From positions 3,242,501 to 3,306,500 of the forward strand of contig JAUFRC010000001.1 of NCBI GenBank assembly GCA_030410095.1: a stretch of DNA of 64,000 nucleotides, given 5' to 3'. Position 1 is the stretch's first letter. Each line of letters begins with the position of its first letter. This document shows, in pieces, positions 1 through 10,383 of this stretch. Position numbers and translations under genes: made by a program. Origin of the DNA: Paracoccus cavernae (lineage in GTDB: Bacteria; Pseudomonadota; Alphaproteobacteria; Rhodobacterales; Rhodobacteraceae). The notes under the pieces are model-generated. The model saw only the letters and a list, made by a program, of their open reading frames with translations. It had not been told where the DNA came from and ran no database searches.

Positions 1-1082
1 GCGTTGAACTCGGCCTGACGGCGCTTGGATTCTTCTTCCTCGGTGAGGATGTCGATGTCGAGGCCGGTCAGCTGGCTCGCCAGACGCACGTTCTGGCCGC
101 GACGGCCGATCGCCAGCGAAAGCTGCTCGTCGGGAACCACGACTTCGATCTTGTTGGCTTCCTCGTCGAAGACGACTTTCGCGACTTCTGCCGGCTGGAG
201 CGCGTTCACAAGGAAGGTCGCGTGATCGTCCGACCACGGGATGATGTCGATCTTCTCGCCCTGCAGCTCGCCGACGACGGCCTGCACGCGCGAGCCGCGC
301 ATCCCGACGCAAGCGCCGACCGGATCGATCGAGCTGTCGTAGGAGATCACGGCGATCTTGGCGCGCGACCCCGGATCGCGGGCGCAGGCCTTGATCTCGA
401 TCACGCCGTCATAGATTTCCGGCACTTCCATCTTGAACAGTTCCGCCATGAATTGCGGATCGGTGCGCGACAGGAAGATCTGCGGGCCGCGGGCCTCGCG
501 GCGGACGTCTTTGACATAGGCGCGGATGCGGTCGTTCGGGCGATAGCTCTCGCGGCCGATTTTCTCGTTGCGGCGCAGGATCGCTTCGCCACGGCCCACG
601 TCAACGATGATGTTGCCGTATTCCTCGCGCTTGACGACACCGTTGATGATGGTGCCGGCGCGGTCCTTGAATTCTTCGTACTGGCGGTCGCGCTCTGCTT
701 CGCGGACGCGCTGCAAGATGACCTGCTTGGCCGATTGCGCGGCGATGCGGCCCAGTTCGACCGGCGGAACCTCGTCGACGATCTCGTCGCCGACCTGCGG
801 ATTGGCGAGATAGGGTTTCGCCTGCTCGACGGTCAGTTCCGCCTGATAGTTTTCCAGCGCCTCGTCTTCGACGACGGTGCGGACGCGGGTGAAGGTGGCA
901 TGGCCGTTCTTGCGGTCGATCTTGACGCGGATGTCCATTTCCGAGCCGTAACGCGACTTGGCGGCGCGGGCGAGGCTGTCTTCCATCGCTTCGATGACGA
1001 GCTCGGGCTCGATCATCTTTTCGCGGGCGACCGCTTCGGCCGTCTGCAGCAATTCAAGCTGGTTTGCAGAGGTGATTGCCAT
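1..1082 (-). CDS. nusA: Transcription termination/antitermination factor NusA (3' end beyond window)
   Basis: NusA binds RNA polymerase and nascent RNA and modulates pausing, intrinsic termination and antitermination in the cytoplasm. About 360 residues are visible from the start codon. The N-terminal polymerase-binding domain fills roughly residues 1-130, the S1 RNA-binding domain starts near residue 141 ([13 protein letters not shown]), and the KH region contains [16 protein letters not shown] near the left edge. The reading frame is open across the visible part, and the C-terminal acidic repeats expected in alphaproteobacteria lie off the window. The start ([16 protein letters not shown]) sits 3 nt after the rimP stop, so the two are translated from one message. 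Identification is firm. Confidence 0.95.
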   Translation of the reverse strand, partial: MAITSANQLELLQTAEAVAREKMIEPELVIEAMEDSLARAAKSRYGSEMDIRVKIDRKNGHATFTRVRTVVEDEALENYQAELTVEQAKPYLANPQVGDEIVDEVPPVELGRIAAQSAKQVILQRVREAERDRQYEEFKDRAGTIINGVVKREEYGNIIVDVGRGEAILRRNEKIGRESYRPNDRIRAYVKDVRREARGPQIFLSRTDPQFMAELFKMEVPEIYDGVIEIKACARDPGSRAKIAVISYDSSIDPVGACVGMRGSRVQAVVGELQGEKIDIIPWSDDHATFLVNALQPAEVAKVVFDEEANKIEVVVPDEQLSLAIGRRGQNVRLASQLTGLDIDILTEEEESKRRQAEFN

Positions 1083-1085
1083 TGC

Positions 1086-1678
1086 TCACTCCTTCGAGTC
1101 GCCGGCTTCGCCGGGATCGGTTTCGATTTCGTCAAAAGCGGATTCGTCAAAGCCCTCGACGTCCATGCCGGCCTCTTTTTCTGGCGCAGCATTTCGGCGA
1201 TCAGCTCGTCGGTCAGAACCAGCTTGGCATCGGAAAGCAGATCGAAGTTGAGACCGATGGTCCCTTCTTCGATATTGATCAGGATCTCGTCGCCCTCGAC
1301 GCCGACCGAAACGCCCTTGAAGCGCTTGCGGCCGTCGATGGGCTGATTCGTCTCCACACGGATCTCGTAGCCTTCAAAGGTTGCGAAATCCTTGAGGCGC
1401 GTCAGCGGACGGTCGATGCCCGGGCTCGAAACTTCGAGGTGATAGGCATCCTCGAGCGGATCTTCGACGTCCAGCGTGGCGCTGACGGCGGTCGAAATCA
1501 CGGCGCAATCGTCGACGTTGATGCCGCCCTCGGGGCGGTCCGCCATGATCTGGAGCGTCGCGGTCTTGCCGCCTTGAAGGCGGATGCGGACCAGCTCGAA
1601 TCCCAGATCTTCGATTACCGGTCGCAGGATTTCGGCCAAACGCCGGTCGATGGCCGTCTTGGCAACGAGGTCGGTCAT
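1086..1678 (-). CDS. rimP: Ribosome maturation factor RimP (frame break near the 3' end)
   Basis: RimP assists maturation of the 30S ribosomal subunit. The product starts [17 protein letters not shown] and carries the conserved segment [13 protein letters not shown], which is diagnostic of the family. The start was chosen because upstream codons in frame have no RimP likeness and a GGAGACC stands in front of this ATG. Near 1175 the frame shifts after EMLRQKK. Restoring one G gives an acidic tail ([19 protein letters not shown]) and a TGA at 1086-1088, three bases before nusA, as expected for this operon. The break is probably a sequence error because the gene is otherwise normal. Confidence 0.9.
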
Positions 1679-1692
1679 GAGGTCTCCAAATA

Positions 1693-1717
1693 CAAAAAAC
1701 GGGCCGTTGCGGCCCGT
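1693..1717 (-). terminator. Intrinsic terminator or attenuator in front of rimP-nusA
   Basis: Read on the minus strand, an 8-bp perfect stem (ACGGGCCG / CGGCCCGT, three-base loop) is followed directly by a run of T. It lies only about 15 nt upstream of rimP, and about 180 nt after the pip stop. It could end pip transcripts. Because a promoter-like pair lies upstream at 1768-1796, it could also be a leader attenuator of the rimP-nusA operon. Confidence 0.7.
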
Positions 1718-1767
1718 GCGTCTTACCGGTGGGCAGGTTTTGGACACCTGCGCCGCTGTTAAAAGTC

Positions 1768-1796
1768 CATATAGAGCAAGAAAGCCCCTTCCGCAA
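1768..1796 (-). promoter_or_regulatory. Candidate promoter for rimP-nusA
   Basis: On the minus strand TTGCGG (1796-1791) and TATATG (1773-1768) are separated by 17 nt, between pip and the leader hairpin. Only the motif match supports it. Confidence 0.35.
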
Positions 1797-1899
1797 GGGT
1801 TTCGCACGATGGGACCCGATTGCCCGCCGCGAAATCGCGCATTTCCGCCTGCCCCAGAGGGCGCTTGCGGCGGGCCTTCGGTGCAGGCCACGCATGGCT

Positions 1900-2865
<966 letters not shown>

Positions 2866-2916
2866 GCTCTGACTATACAACGCCTTGTGCGATCCCGCCA
2901 CAGCAAGGACGGCAAG

Positions 2917-3669
2917 ATGACGAAGCCCGAGTATCAAAGCAGCATCGACCCTGCCGAGGTCGCCAAGTTTCAGGCCATGGCGCGGGACTGGTGGGATCCG
3001 AACGGCAAGTTCAAACCGCTGCATATGCTTAACCCGACGCGTCTCGATTATGTCGTGACCCAGATCGCGACCGAATTCGCGCTGGATCTCAAGGCGCCGC
3101 GTCCTTTCGAGGGGCTGCGCATTCTCGATATCGGTTCGGGCGGCGGCCTGATGTCCGAGCCTTTGGCGCGGCTTGGCGCGCAAGTCACCGGCGCGGATGC
3201 GGCCGAGGGCAATATCGCGGTCGCGTCGCTTCATGCCGAGGAGCAGGGGCTCGAGATCGAATATCTCAACGTCACGGCAGAAAGCCTTGCTGCCGAGGGT
3301 CGCGTCTTCGACGTCGTTATCGCGCTTGAAATCGTCGAACATGTCGCCGATCCGGCGGCTTTCATCGCCACCTGTCACGATCTGGTGCGCACCGGCGGGA
3401 TGGTGGTGGTTTCGACCCTGAACCGCACCGCGAAAAGCTTTGGCGTGGCGATTGTCGGCGCGGAATGGGTGATGCGCTGGCTGCCGAAAGGCACGCATGA
3501 CTGGCGCCGCTTCATCACGCCCGACGAGCTCGAGCAAATGGTCGAGGCCTCGGGGCTTCTGCCGGTCGACCGGATGGGGATGGTCTTCAACCCGCTCGGC
3601 TGGAGCTGGTCGCTGTCGCCGCGCGATCTGTCGGTGAATTACGCGATGACGGCCTTGCGCCGCAGCTGA
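2917..3669 (+). CDS. ubiG: Ubiquinone biosynthesis O-methyltransferase UbiG
   Basis: SAM-dependent methyltransferase for both O-methylation steps of ubiquinone synthesis. The 250-residue protein begins [18 protein letters not shown] and has the typical [15 protein letters not shown] stretch, the SAM-binding loop LDIGSGGG at residues 70-77, and [19 protein letters not shown] near the end, all typical of UbiG. The frame is open upstream as far as 2743, but this ATG matches the family start. It is a single intact gene that converges on the marR-like gene. Confidence 0.93.
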   Translation: MTKPEYQSSIDPAEVAKFQAMARDWWDPNGKFKPLHMLNPTRLDYVVTQIATEFALDLKAPRPFEGLRILDIGSGGGLMSEPLARLGAQVTGADAAEGNIAVASLHAEEQGLEIEYLNVTAESLAAEGRVFDVVIALEIVEHVADPAAFIATCHDLVRTGGMVVVSTLNRTAKSFGVAIVGAEWVMRWLPKGTHDWRRFITPDELEQMVEASGLLPVDRMGMVFNPLGWSWSLSPRDLSVNYAMTALRRS

Positions 3670-3673
3670 GGCC

Positions 3674-4170
3674 TCAGCGGCTCGATTGCTCCGCGCTTTC
3701 GAGCCGTTTGCGCAGCATCCGCAACACCGGCAGCGTCGAGCGGATCTGCTCGGCACCGACATCGCGCACGACCTCGCCGATCTGCGGCATCAAAGAGGCC
3801 AGCGCCGCATCGCGCGCCGCGCGTCCGGCGGGGCTGATCGCCACGAATTTGCGCCGCGCATCGTCCCAATCAGGGCGGATATGGATGTGGCCGGCCCATT
3901 CGAGCTTCGACAAAGTATTGGTCATGGCCCCGCGCGTGACGTGGAAAGCCTCGGCCAGTTCGGCGGGGTGCGCTCGACATTGAGATGGGCAAGCAGGTTC
4001 AGCACCGAGAAATGCGAGATGCGCATGCCGTTGGGCAAAGCACGGCTAACCAACTCTCGGGCGAGTTGGTCTGCGATGAAAACTTCGGCGAACAGGCTGG
4101 CTGCAAGTGCATCGGTCGAAGCGGTCGAGGATGCCGCAGCGCGGGCCTGAGATTCGGTGGTGTCGGTCAT
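3674..4170 (-). CDS. MarR-family transcriptional regulator (frame break)
   Basis: Predicted DNA-binding winged-helix repressor. The N-terminal part (MTDTTESQARAAASS, then ALPNGMRISHFSVLNLLAHL) and the recognition and wing part (HVTRGAMTNTLSKLEWAGHI, RPDWDDARRKFVAISPAGR) lie in different frames. They join into a normal MarR of about 165 residues if one C is restored near 3968. The start codon overlaps the stop of the nitrilase-like gene by four bases (ATGA), so the two are cotranscribed and the regulator may control its partner. The ligand is unknown. Confidence 0.85.
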
Positions 4171-5036
4171 GGGCCAGTAAAATCGCGGTCATGCGTCAGG
4201 GATGGGACGCGGGACCGTGCCCTATCAACCGCCCCGAGGTCAAGGGGTAGAACCGTTGCGTAGGGCTCCTCGCCGGCGTCCGCGAGGATTTCGCCCCAAG
4301 GCGCGACAGCCATGGAATGGCCCCAGCTGCGGCGCGCTCGCGCATTTGGGGTATGGGACGCGACATGCAGACCGCATTGCGCGGCGGCAAGGACGAAGCT
4401 GCCGTTCTCGATCGCGCGGGCGCGCAAAAGGACCTCCCAATGGGCGGCGCCGGTCGTGTCGTTGAAGGCGGCGGGAACCGCCAGAACCCGCGCGCCGGCC
4501 TTGGCGAGGCGGCGGTAAAGCGCGGGAAAGCGGATGTCGTAGCAAATCGTCATGCCGAGGGGCGCAAGGCCCCGCGCGGGATCCGTGACCACGACCGCCC
4601 GAGCGCCCGGCCGGTAGGAGGCGGATTCGCGGTAGGATTCGGTTTCCGAAATCGTGACGTCGAACATGTGGATCTTGTCGTAACGCGCCACGATCGCGCC
4701 ATCGGGCCCGATCATCAGGCTGCGGTTGAGATCGCGCGGCTCTGCCGGATCATCTGGTCGCAGCAAAAGCGAGCCGAGATGCAGCCAGATCCCCAGCTCG
4801 CGCGCGAGATCGCGCAGGGCGGCAAGCGTCGGGTCCTGCGCCTCGGGATGCATGATCCGCGCTTTCCAGTCGCGGTCGGGGCTCAGGAAATTCGTGCATT
4901 CTGGCGTCAGGACATAGCGCGCGCCCTGCGCCGCTGCCTCGCGGATGAGGCTTGCGGTGACGGGCAGGTTCGCTTGGGGATCATCCCCGACCGAAAGCTG
5001 GACCAGCCCGACCTTCCATTCCTTCTCTGCCGCCAT
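4167..5036 (-). CDS. Carbon-nitrogen hydrolase (nitrilase superfamily, Nit-like)
   Basis: Predicted amidase of 289 residues. The Glu-Lys-Cys triad is visible: E46 in TPECTNF, K121 in RYDKIHMFD and C165 in GMTICYDIRFP. The RYDKIHMFDV and CYDIRFP context is characteristic of the Nit/omega-amidase branch, which may act on deaminated glutathione or alpha-ketoglutaramate. That substrate is inferred from the family, not shown. The gene is intact and overlaps the marR-like gene downstream. Nit genes near glutaredoxin and ubiG are common in Rhodobacterales, which fits its place next to grxC. Confidence 0.88.
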   Translation of the reverse strand: MAAEKEWKVGLVQLSVGDDPQANLPVTASLIREAAAQGARYVLTPECTNFLSPDRDWKARIMHPEAQDPTLAALRDLARELGIWLHLGSLLLRPDDPAEPRDLNRSLMIGPDGAIVARYDKIHMFDVTISETESYRESASYRPGARAVVVTDPARGLAPLGMTICYDIRFPALYRRLAKAGARVLAVPAAFNDTTGAAHWEVLLRARAIENGSFVLAAAQCGLHVASHTPNARARRSWGHSMAVAPWGEILADAGEEPYATVLPLDLGAVDRARSRVPSLTHDRDFTGP

Positions 5037-5241
5037 GCCCCGTCTCCCTCTTTAGCCTGCACGATCGCCCTCTGGCCGTTCGCGCAGCCGGTACGGGGCA
5101 GATTAACGAGCACGCCCGGCTCCAGGCAAGGCCGGAGCGGCTTCCTCGGGTCAGGAAGCTGGCCCACGGAAGGCGGCATCAGGGCAAGTGGGAGAGGTCC
5201 GTCCGGCAGACGCGCGCGGCAGGGACGGACCGTTCCGGTGT

Positions 5242-5499
5242 TCAGAGACCCAGAAGCGCGTCCAGTTCGCCGCGCATTTCCAGCGCCTGGATATTGTCGT
5301 TGCCCCCGATATGTTTGCCGTCGATGAAGATCTGCGGGACCGTGTGGCGGCCGTTCGCGCGCTCGGTCATATAGTCGCGCAGGTCCTGATCGCCGGTCAC
5401 GTCGATCTCTTCGAAAGGGATTTCCTTGGATTGCAGCAACGCCTTGGCGCGTTTGCAGAACGGGCAGGTCTGGGTGAGATAGATTTCGACTTTTGCCAT
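5242..5499 (-). CDS. grxC: Glutaredoxin 3
   Basis: Small cytosolic thiol-disulfide oxidoreductase using glutathione. The 85-residue protein has the CPFC active site at residues 12-15 (LTQTCPFCKRA), the cis-proline segment TVPQIFIDGKHIGGND and the usual length of the GrxC type. It is intact. It lies downstream of comF on the same strand, the usual alphaproteobacterial order comF-grxC-nit, with about 70 nt between comF and grxC. Confidence 0.95.
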   Translation of the reverse strand: MAKVEIYLTQTCPFCKRAKALLQSKEIPFEEIDVTGDQDLRDYMTERANGRHTVPQIFIDGKHIGGNDNIQALEMRGELDALLGL

Positions 5500-5568
5500 G
5501 ACGGCTCCTTTTGCATTGCAGAACCGGCCGGATCCGGCAGGAGGTCCGGTCGGGGTTTGGATGGGTAT

Positions 5569-6328
5569 TTATGTGTCCTTGACCGCGCGCGCCAGCACCG
5601 CGACCGAGATCGGTCCGGCACCGTGTCCGGCAAGACAATCGGCGCAGGCGGCCAAGGTCGCCCCCGAGGCCATGACGTCATCGACGAGCAACACCGGCCT
5701 GCCGCGCACCAGAGCGGCGTGACGCGCGGGCATGGCGATCGCGCCCTCCTGGTTTTCAAAGCGCGCCTCGAGGCTGCGCTGCTCCTGCGGCGGGCTGTTG
5801 CGGGTCCGGCGCAAGAGGTCGGGATAATGGGCAAGGCCATAGGCCCGCGCCACCCGGGCCGACAAAAGCGAGGCCTGGTTATATTTGCGCCGCATCAGGC
5901 GGCGCAGGGGCACCGGCACCGCCGTCACGATCATCTCCGGCCGGACCAGCGGTTCGGCGGCGCGCGCGACCCAATCGCCCAGATGCGGCGCGAGATCGAT
6001 CCGGTCGCCGTGCTTGAGCATCATCGCCAGTTTGCGCCCCGTGCCGCGATAGACCACAGCCGCCCTTGCCCCGATCCATGGCCGCGCGCGGCAAGGCAGT
6101 CGTCGCAGGCGAAAGGGGCGTCCTCGTCATCCGCGCCTCCGCCATGGGGCAGGGGGCACCGCACTGGGAACAGCTTGCCCCCGAGATGAATTCGGCATCG
6201 CGCCAGCAGGCGGGGCACAGCCCGCCATCCTCGTCCACGGTTGCGGCGCAGGCCATGCATTGCGGCGGATAGATCAACCGCAATGCGCCTTTCATCAGCA
6301 TCCGAAGCCCTTTAGGATATGCCGTCAT
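5569..6328 (-). CDS. comF: ComF-family phosphoribosyltransferase-like protein (two frame breaks)
   Basis: ComF homologues are linked to DNA uptake or processing and carry a phosphoribosyltransferase fold. Read across frames: an N-terminal zinc-finger part with IYPPQCMACAATVDEDGGLC and SCSQCGAPCP, a second Cys pair ACDDCL, then VVYRGTGRKLAMMLKHGDR, RRKYNQASLLSARVAR and the PRPP loop VLLVDDVMASGATLAAC. Breaks near 6130 and 6070 separate the zinc part from the transferase part. The start at 6328 (MTAYPKG) overlaps the divergent methyltransferase start at 6327; a GTG at 6340 is an alternative. Confidence 0.85.
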
Positions 6329-7175
6329 GACCCCGCCCACGATCTCCCCCGCACATCCGCCGCACGGCCTGACGGACCGCCAGGCCCTCCTGCACCACCG
6401 CGCCCGCGCTGCCCGTCAGGGAGGCGTTGATTTCCTTCATCAGATCGCCCTCGACGAGATCGAGGATAGGCTGCAAGAGATTAACAGGCCCTTTACATCC
6501 CCTGCGATCGTCACGGGAAATGCCGCTTTCTGGCGCGAGGCGATGCCCCATGCCAAGGTCGTGGCCGATGATCCGACCCTTGATTTGCAGCCTGCCGAGC
6601 ATGATCTGGTGATCCATGTCCTCTCGCTGCATTGGTCGGATGATCCGGTCGGCCAGCTCATCCAATCGGCGCGCGCGCTTCGGCCCGACGGGCTTTTCCT
6701 CGCGGTTTGTCTGGGCGGCGAAACCCTGTCCCAGCTGCGCGACAGCTTGACGCGCGCCGAGGTCGAGGTGAGCTCGGGCCTGTCGCCGCGCGTGCTGCCG
6801 ATGGGCGAGATCCGCGATCTGGGCGCCCTGATCGGGCGGGCGGGGCTGGCTTTGCCGGTTGCCGACCAGATTTCGCAAAAGGTCAGCTACCGCGGCCTCT
6901 TCCATCTTGCAGCCGATCTGCGCGGCATGGGCGAGACCAATGCGCTGGCCGCACGGCTTCGTCATCCGACGCGGCGTGATGTCCTTTTGCGCGCCGCCGA
7001 GATCTACGCTAAAGACTATCCCGATCCGGCCAATCCGGAGCGGGTTCTGGCCACTTTCGATCTGATCTGCCTGACCGGATGGGCCCCCGCAGACAACCAG
7101 CAGCAGCCATTGAGGCCCGGCTCGGCGAAAATGTCGCTGGCCGAGGCGCTGGCCAGCAAGAGGAAAGATTCGTGA
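6327..7175 (+). CDS. SAM-dependent methyltransferase, NDUFAF5/BioC-like
   Basis: Intact 282-residue protein. Its family likeness is to the alphaproteobacterial methyltransferases related to NDUFAF5 and BioC: AFWREAMPHAKVVADDP, the HVLSLHWSDDPVGQLIQSA stretch, ALRPDGLFLAVCLGG and a C-terminal LLRAAEIYAKDYPD followed by FDLICLTGWAP. The N-terminal glycine loop is weakly conserved, so the exact substrate cannot be told. Its stop overlaps the hemH GTG start by four bases (GTGA), so it is coupled to haem synthesis at least in expression. Confidence 0.8.
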   Translation: MTPPTISPAHPPHGLTDRQALLHHRARAARQGGVDFLHQIALDEIEDRLQEINRPFTSPAIVTGNAAFWREAMPHAKVVADDPTLDLQPAEHDLVIHVLSLHWSDDPVGQLIQSARALRPDGLFLAVCLGGETLSQLRDSLTRAEVEVSSGLSPRVLPMGEIRDLGALIGRAGLALPVADQISQKVSYRGLFHLAADLRGMGETNALAARLRHPTRRDVLLRAAEIYAKDYPDPANPERVLATFDLICLTGWAPADNQQQPLRPGSAKMSLAEALASKRKDS

Positions 7176-8205
7176 GCACTCGTCCCGCACATGCCCCCGC
7201 CGACCACCCCGTGATGGCGAAGCCGAAAATCGGCGTGCTGATCGCCAATCTCGGAACGCCGGATGCGACGGATTACTGGTCGATGCGGCGCTATCTGAAC
7301 GAGTTCCTCTCGGACAAGCGGGTGATCGATTATCCGGCATGGAAATGGCAGCCGCTTTTGCAGGGGATCATCCTGACCAAACGGCCCTTTACCTCGGGGG
7401 CGAATTACCGCTCGATCTGGAACAACGAGGCCAATGAAAGCCCGTTGATGACGATCACCAAGGCGCAGGTTGCCGCGCTGCAGGATCAGGCGGCGGCGCT
7501 TTGGGGCGACCGCGTCATGGTCGATTTCTGCATGCGCTACGGCAATCCCTCGACCCCTGCGGTGGTCGAGCGCATGGTCAAGGCGGGCTGCGAGCGCATC
7601 GTTTTCCTGCCGCTCTATCCGCAATATGCGGGGGCGACGACTGCGACCGCGAACGACCAGTTCTTCCGCGCTTTGATGGCGCAGAAATGGCAGCCGGCCG
7701 CCCGCACGGTTCCGGCCTATTTCGACCGACCCGATTATATCGAGGCCCTCGCACAATCGGTCGAGCGCAAGCTCGGGGCAAAACACCGGCGAAGCTGGTC
7801 GTCAGCTATCACGGCATGCCCAAGCGCTACCTGCTCGAAGGCGACCCCTATTTCTGCCAGTGCCAGAAGACCTCGCGTCTGCTGCAGGAACGTCTGGGCT
7901 GGGCCGAGGGCATCATCGACACGACCTTCCAGTCGGTCTTCGGCCGCGAGGAATGGCTCAAGCCCTATACGGTCGAACATGTGGCCGAGCTGGCGAAACG
8001 CGGCATCACCGATATCGCGATCATGTCGCCCGCTTTCGCCGCCGATTGCGTCGAGACGCTGGAGGAAATCCAGGGCGAGATCCAGGAGGCCTTCGTCCAT
8101 GCCGGCGGCAAGGTCTTTACCTATATTCCCTGCCTCAACGACGATGCCGCCCATATCGAGATGCTGACCGGGCTGATCAAGGAAAACCTTGCGGGCTGGA
8201 TCTGA
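7172..8205 (+). CDS. hemH: Ferrochelatase (frame break)
   Basis: Inserts Fe2+ into protoporphyrin IX in the last step of haem synthesis. Landmarks are GVLIANLGTPDATDYWSM, YNEFLSD-type YLNEFLSDKRVIDYP, FLPLYPQYAGATTATA, and after the break the catalytic-His segment VVSYHGMPKRYLLEGDPY and TFQSVFGREEWLKPYT. The frame changes near 7785 in GGGGCAAAAC; one added base restores about 345 residues, the normal size. A GTG start at 7172 overlapping the upstream stop is chosen because VSTRPAHAPADHP matches rhodobacteral homologues; an ATG (MAKPKIG) lies 14 codons later. Confidence 0.93.
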
Positions 8206-8233
8206 TCCGTTCGGACATCGTCTGCGCCAATGA

Positions 8234-8260
8234 AAAGGCCCCGCATTGCGGGGCCTTTGC
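8234..8260. terminator. Bidirectional intrinsic terminator between hemH and an L,D-transpeptidase
   Basis: An 11-bp perfect stem (AAAGGCCCCGC, loop ATT, GCGGGGCCTTT) with A and T tails serves both convergent genes. Confidence 0.9.
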
Positions 8261-8279
8261 ATTCCGGAGCGGGGCGATC

Positions 8280-8945
8280 TCAAATGATCATGACCTGCGT
8301 GCCGACTTTGGTCAGCGCATACATCTGTTTGATGTGCTCGTTATACATGCCGATGCAGCCGTTCGAGGATTTGCGGCCGATCTTGCGCGTGTCGTGGGTG
8401 CCGTGGATGCGGTAATACTGCCAGCTCAGCCACAAGGCATGGGTACCCATCGGGTTCAGCGGGTCGCCGGCCGGCACGAAATCGGGCCATTCGGGGTTCG
8501 ATTTCTTCATCGAGGGCGTCGGCGCCCAGGTCGGGCCTTCGACCTTCTTGATGATCTCGGTGCGGCCGGTGCGGGTCAGCTCGGGGCTGACGGGAACCGA
8601 GGTCGGGAAAAGCTTGTAGGTCTGGCCGTCCTCGCCCCAGAAATGCAGCGCGCGCGAGTTCAGGTCGACGAGAACCGCGCCATTGGTCAGGTTCGAGAAA
8701 TAGGGCTGCCAGTCCTGCATGTGGAAGCTGGAGACGTTGCGGCGCAGATCCTGATTGGCGTCATATTGCACCATGCCCGCATCCGGCGTCGCGCCGGTCG
8801 GGCCGACGGCCTGCAGCGGCTGGCCGGTAATCGGGTCGAAGTTCTGCGCCAGTGCCGGTGCGGCAAGGCTGGTTGCCGCGCCGACGGCGACGGCGGAAGT
8901 GATGAAATTCCGACGCGACAGCGTCGGCCGGTTCGAGGTTGCCAT
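8280..8945 (-). CDS. L,D-transpeptidase (YkuD domain), Tat-exported
   Basis: Predicted periplasmic peptidoglycan cross-linking enzyme or lipoprotein-attaching enzyme. The 221-residue protein starts with a twin-arginine signal (TLSRRNFITSAVAVGAA) that ends at APALAQ. A middle segment VLVDLNSRALHFWGEDGQTY opens the YkuD fold, and the active site is HGTHDTRKIGRKSSNGCIG, with the nucleophilic Cys in SNGC. The usual Arg after GC-hydrophobic is replaced by Gly. The gene is intact and stands alone, terminated by the hairpin shared with hemH. Confidence 0.9.
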   Translation of the reverse strand: MATSNRPTLSRRNFITSAVAVGAATSLAAPALAQNFDPITGQPLQAVGPTGATPDAGMVQYDANQDLRRNVSSFHMQDWQPYFSNLTNGAVLVDLNSRALHFWGEDGQTYKLFPTSVPVSPELTRTGRTEIIKKVEGPTWAPTPSMKKSNPEWPDFVPAGDPLNPMGTHALWLSWQYYRIHGTHDTRKIGRKSSNGCIGMYNEHIKQMYALTKVGTQVMII

Positions 8946-9166
8946 GGTTCGCTCCTGCTAACTTCGGGCCTTGTTGGAGGGCCTTCTTGCGCGATGGGAT
9001 TCTTAAAGGACTTGGATCGCACTTATGCTTCCTGCGCGAGTCCTTCAATTCAAACTGGCGTCATTGCAACATGCTTGTTGCGCTGTGTGTCCTTCACGCA
9101 ATCTTTGGTTTGAATGGCGCCCTGCGCTTCGTTATGGCTCGGGCAAACAAATCAGGGACAGTTTCC

Positions 9167-9678
9167 ATGCTGAATCTTCGAACTCTGGCGGTCTTTGCTG
9201 CATTGGCGCTCAGCGCCTGTATGCCCGCCAACCAACCCCAGCTTGGCCCCGACGGCCAGCCGTTGCCGGTCGCCTATAGGATCACCCCGCGCGAGGCGAA
9301 TGCGATCCCGGGCCGCGTGCTGACCCAGATCAACACGCTGCGCAGCGGTCAGGGCGGCATCCCCTGACGATCAACCCGCAGCTGAACGCCGCGGCGGTTG
9401 CCCATGCCCGCGACATGTCGGCGCAAAACCGTGCCTGGCACTTCGGCTCGGACGGCTCCTCGCCGCTCGACCGGATCCAGCGTCAGGGCTACATGGGCCA
9501 GCTGGTCGGCGAGAACATCAGCGAGACCTATGAAAACGAGATCGCAACGCTGGGCGCATGGATGCAGACCCGCGACACCCGCGACGTGATCATGGATCCG
9601 CAGGCAAGCCAGCTCGGCCTCGGCTGGTTCCAGGAGCCGAGCGGCAAGATCTGGTGGGTGCTGCTGACCGCGCGCTGA
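9167..9678 (+). CDS. CAP/SCP-domain lipoprotein (frame break)
   Basis: Predicted envelope lipoprotein with a cysteine-rich-secretory (CAP) fold. The signal peptide MLNLRTLAVFAALALSAC ends in a lipobox with the lipidated Cys at residue 18. After a linker the frame breaks at about 9360 in CCCC. One restored C joins it to INPQLNAAAVAHARDMSAQN, the CAP helix, then GENISETYENE and DPQASQLGLGWFQ. The normal CAP signature HNXXR is replaced by HARD. The function is unknown; bacterial CAP lipoproteins are often linked to the cell envelope. Confidence 0.8.
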
Positions 9679-9731
9679 TCGCCGTCGGACGCATTGCCGG
9701 TGTGCGCGCCCCGCGCGCCTATCCATTCCGG

Positions 9732-9763
9732 CCCGCCGTTGTCGCGCAACGGCGGGTCTTTCG
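9732..9763 (+). terminator. Intrinsic terminator after the CAP lipoprotein gene
   Basis: A 10-bp perfect stem (CCCGCCGTTG / CAACGGCGGG, five-base loop) is followed by TCTTTC. Confidence 0.75.
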
Positions 9764-9778
9764 TGACGGGGGCATCCG

Positions 9779-10257
9779 GTGGCGGAGCAGCCGATTTTCC
9801 GACAGGCGGTTCGCGCCATTCTTCTGACGCCGCAGGACGAGGTTTTGCTGATGCGCCTCAGGGCCGACGGCAAGATCTTCTGGATCACGCCGGGCGGGGG
9901 ATCGAGGCCGGAGAAACCGCGCTCGAGGCGCTTCACCGCGAATTGGGCGAAGAGGTCGGTCTGCTCGATGCGCGGATCGGTCCTCTGGTCTGGCGGCGCC
10001 GGCAGACCACGACCTATTACAAAAAGCTCTGGCAGCAATCCGAGGACTATTTTCTCGTCGAGACCGAGCGCTTCGTGCCCCATATGCGCGACGAGGCCGA
10101 AGCGCGTCTGGTCACCGAGTTCCGCTGGTGGCACCTCGACGAGCTGGCCGAAGCCGACGAGGTGATCACCCCGCTGTCCTTGGGCAAGATCGTTTCGGAT
10201 TATCTTGATCACGGAGCGCCCGACCCGTTGCCGCCGACCGAGATCGTGGTCGATTAG
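9779..10257 (+). CDS. Nudix hydrolase (frame break)
   Basis: Predicted nucleoside-diphosphate-linked hydrolase of about 159 residues. The sequence reads MAEQPIFRQAVRAILLTPQD, KIFWITPGGG, then after restoring one G near 9900 the Nudix box GGGIEAGETALEALHRELGEEVG with the REXXEE core in RELGEEVG. The end is TEFRWWHLDELAEADEVITP. The start is a GTG at 9779, directly after the terminator of the previous gene, so it has its own promoter or read-through. The substrate cannot be inferred. Confidence 0.83.
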
Positions 10258-10329
10258 GCGCGCCAATCGGTGCACCGGGCGGGTGTCGGGCAGGGTGCGG
10301 GGCGGGTGGCATCGGGCATCGGGCAGCAA

Positions 10330-10360
10330 AAAGCCCCGACGCGATGCGCGGGGCTTTGGC
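10330..10360. terminator. Bidirectional intrinsic terminator
   Basis: AAAGCCCCG and CGGGGCTTT pair around an 10-base loop between the convergent Nudix and L,D-transpeptidase genes, with A and T tails on both sides. Confidence 0.8.
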
Positions 10361-10383
10361 ATTTTCGGCGATAGGCGCAGGCC

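Noticed and set aside
222..1346. A long open frame on the plus strand opposite nusA and rimP
   Set aside because: The minus strand encodes clear NusA and RimP; the plus frame has no family likeness and is a by-product of GC-rich codon use.
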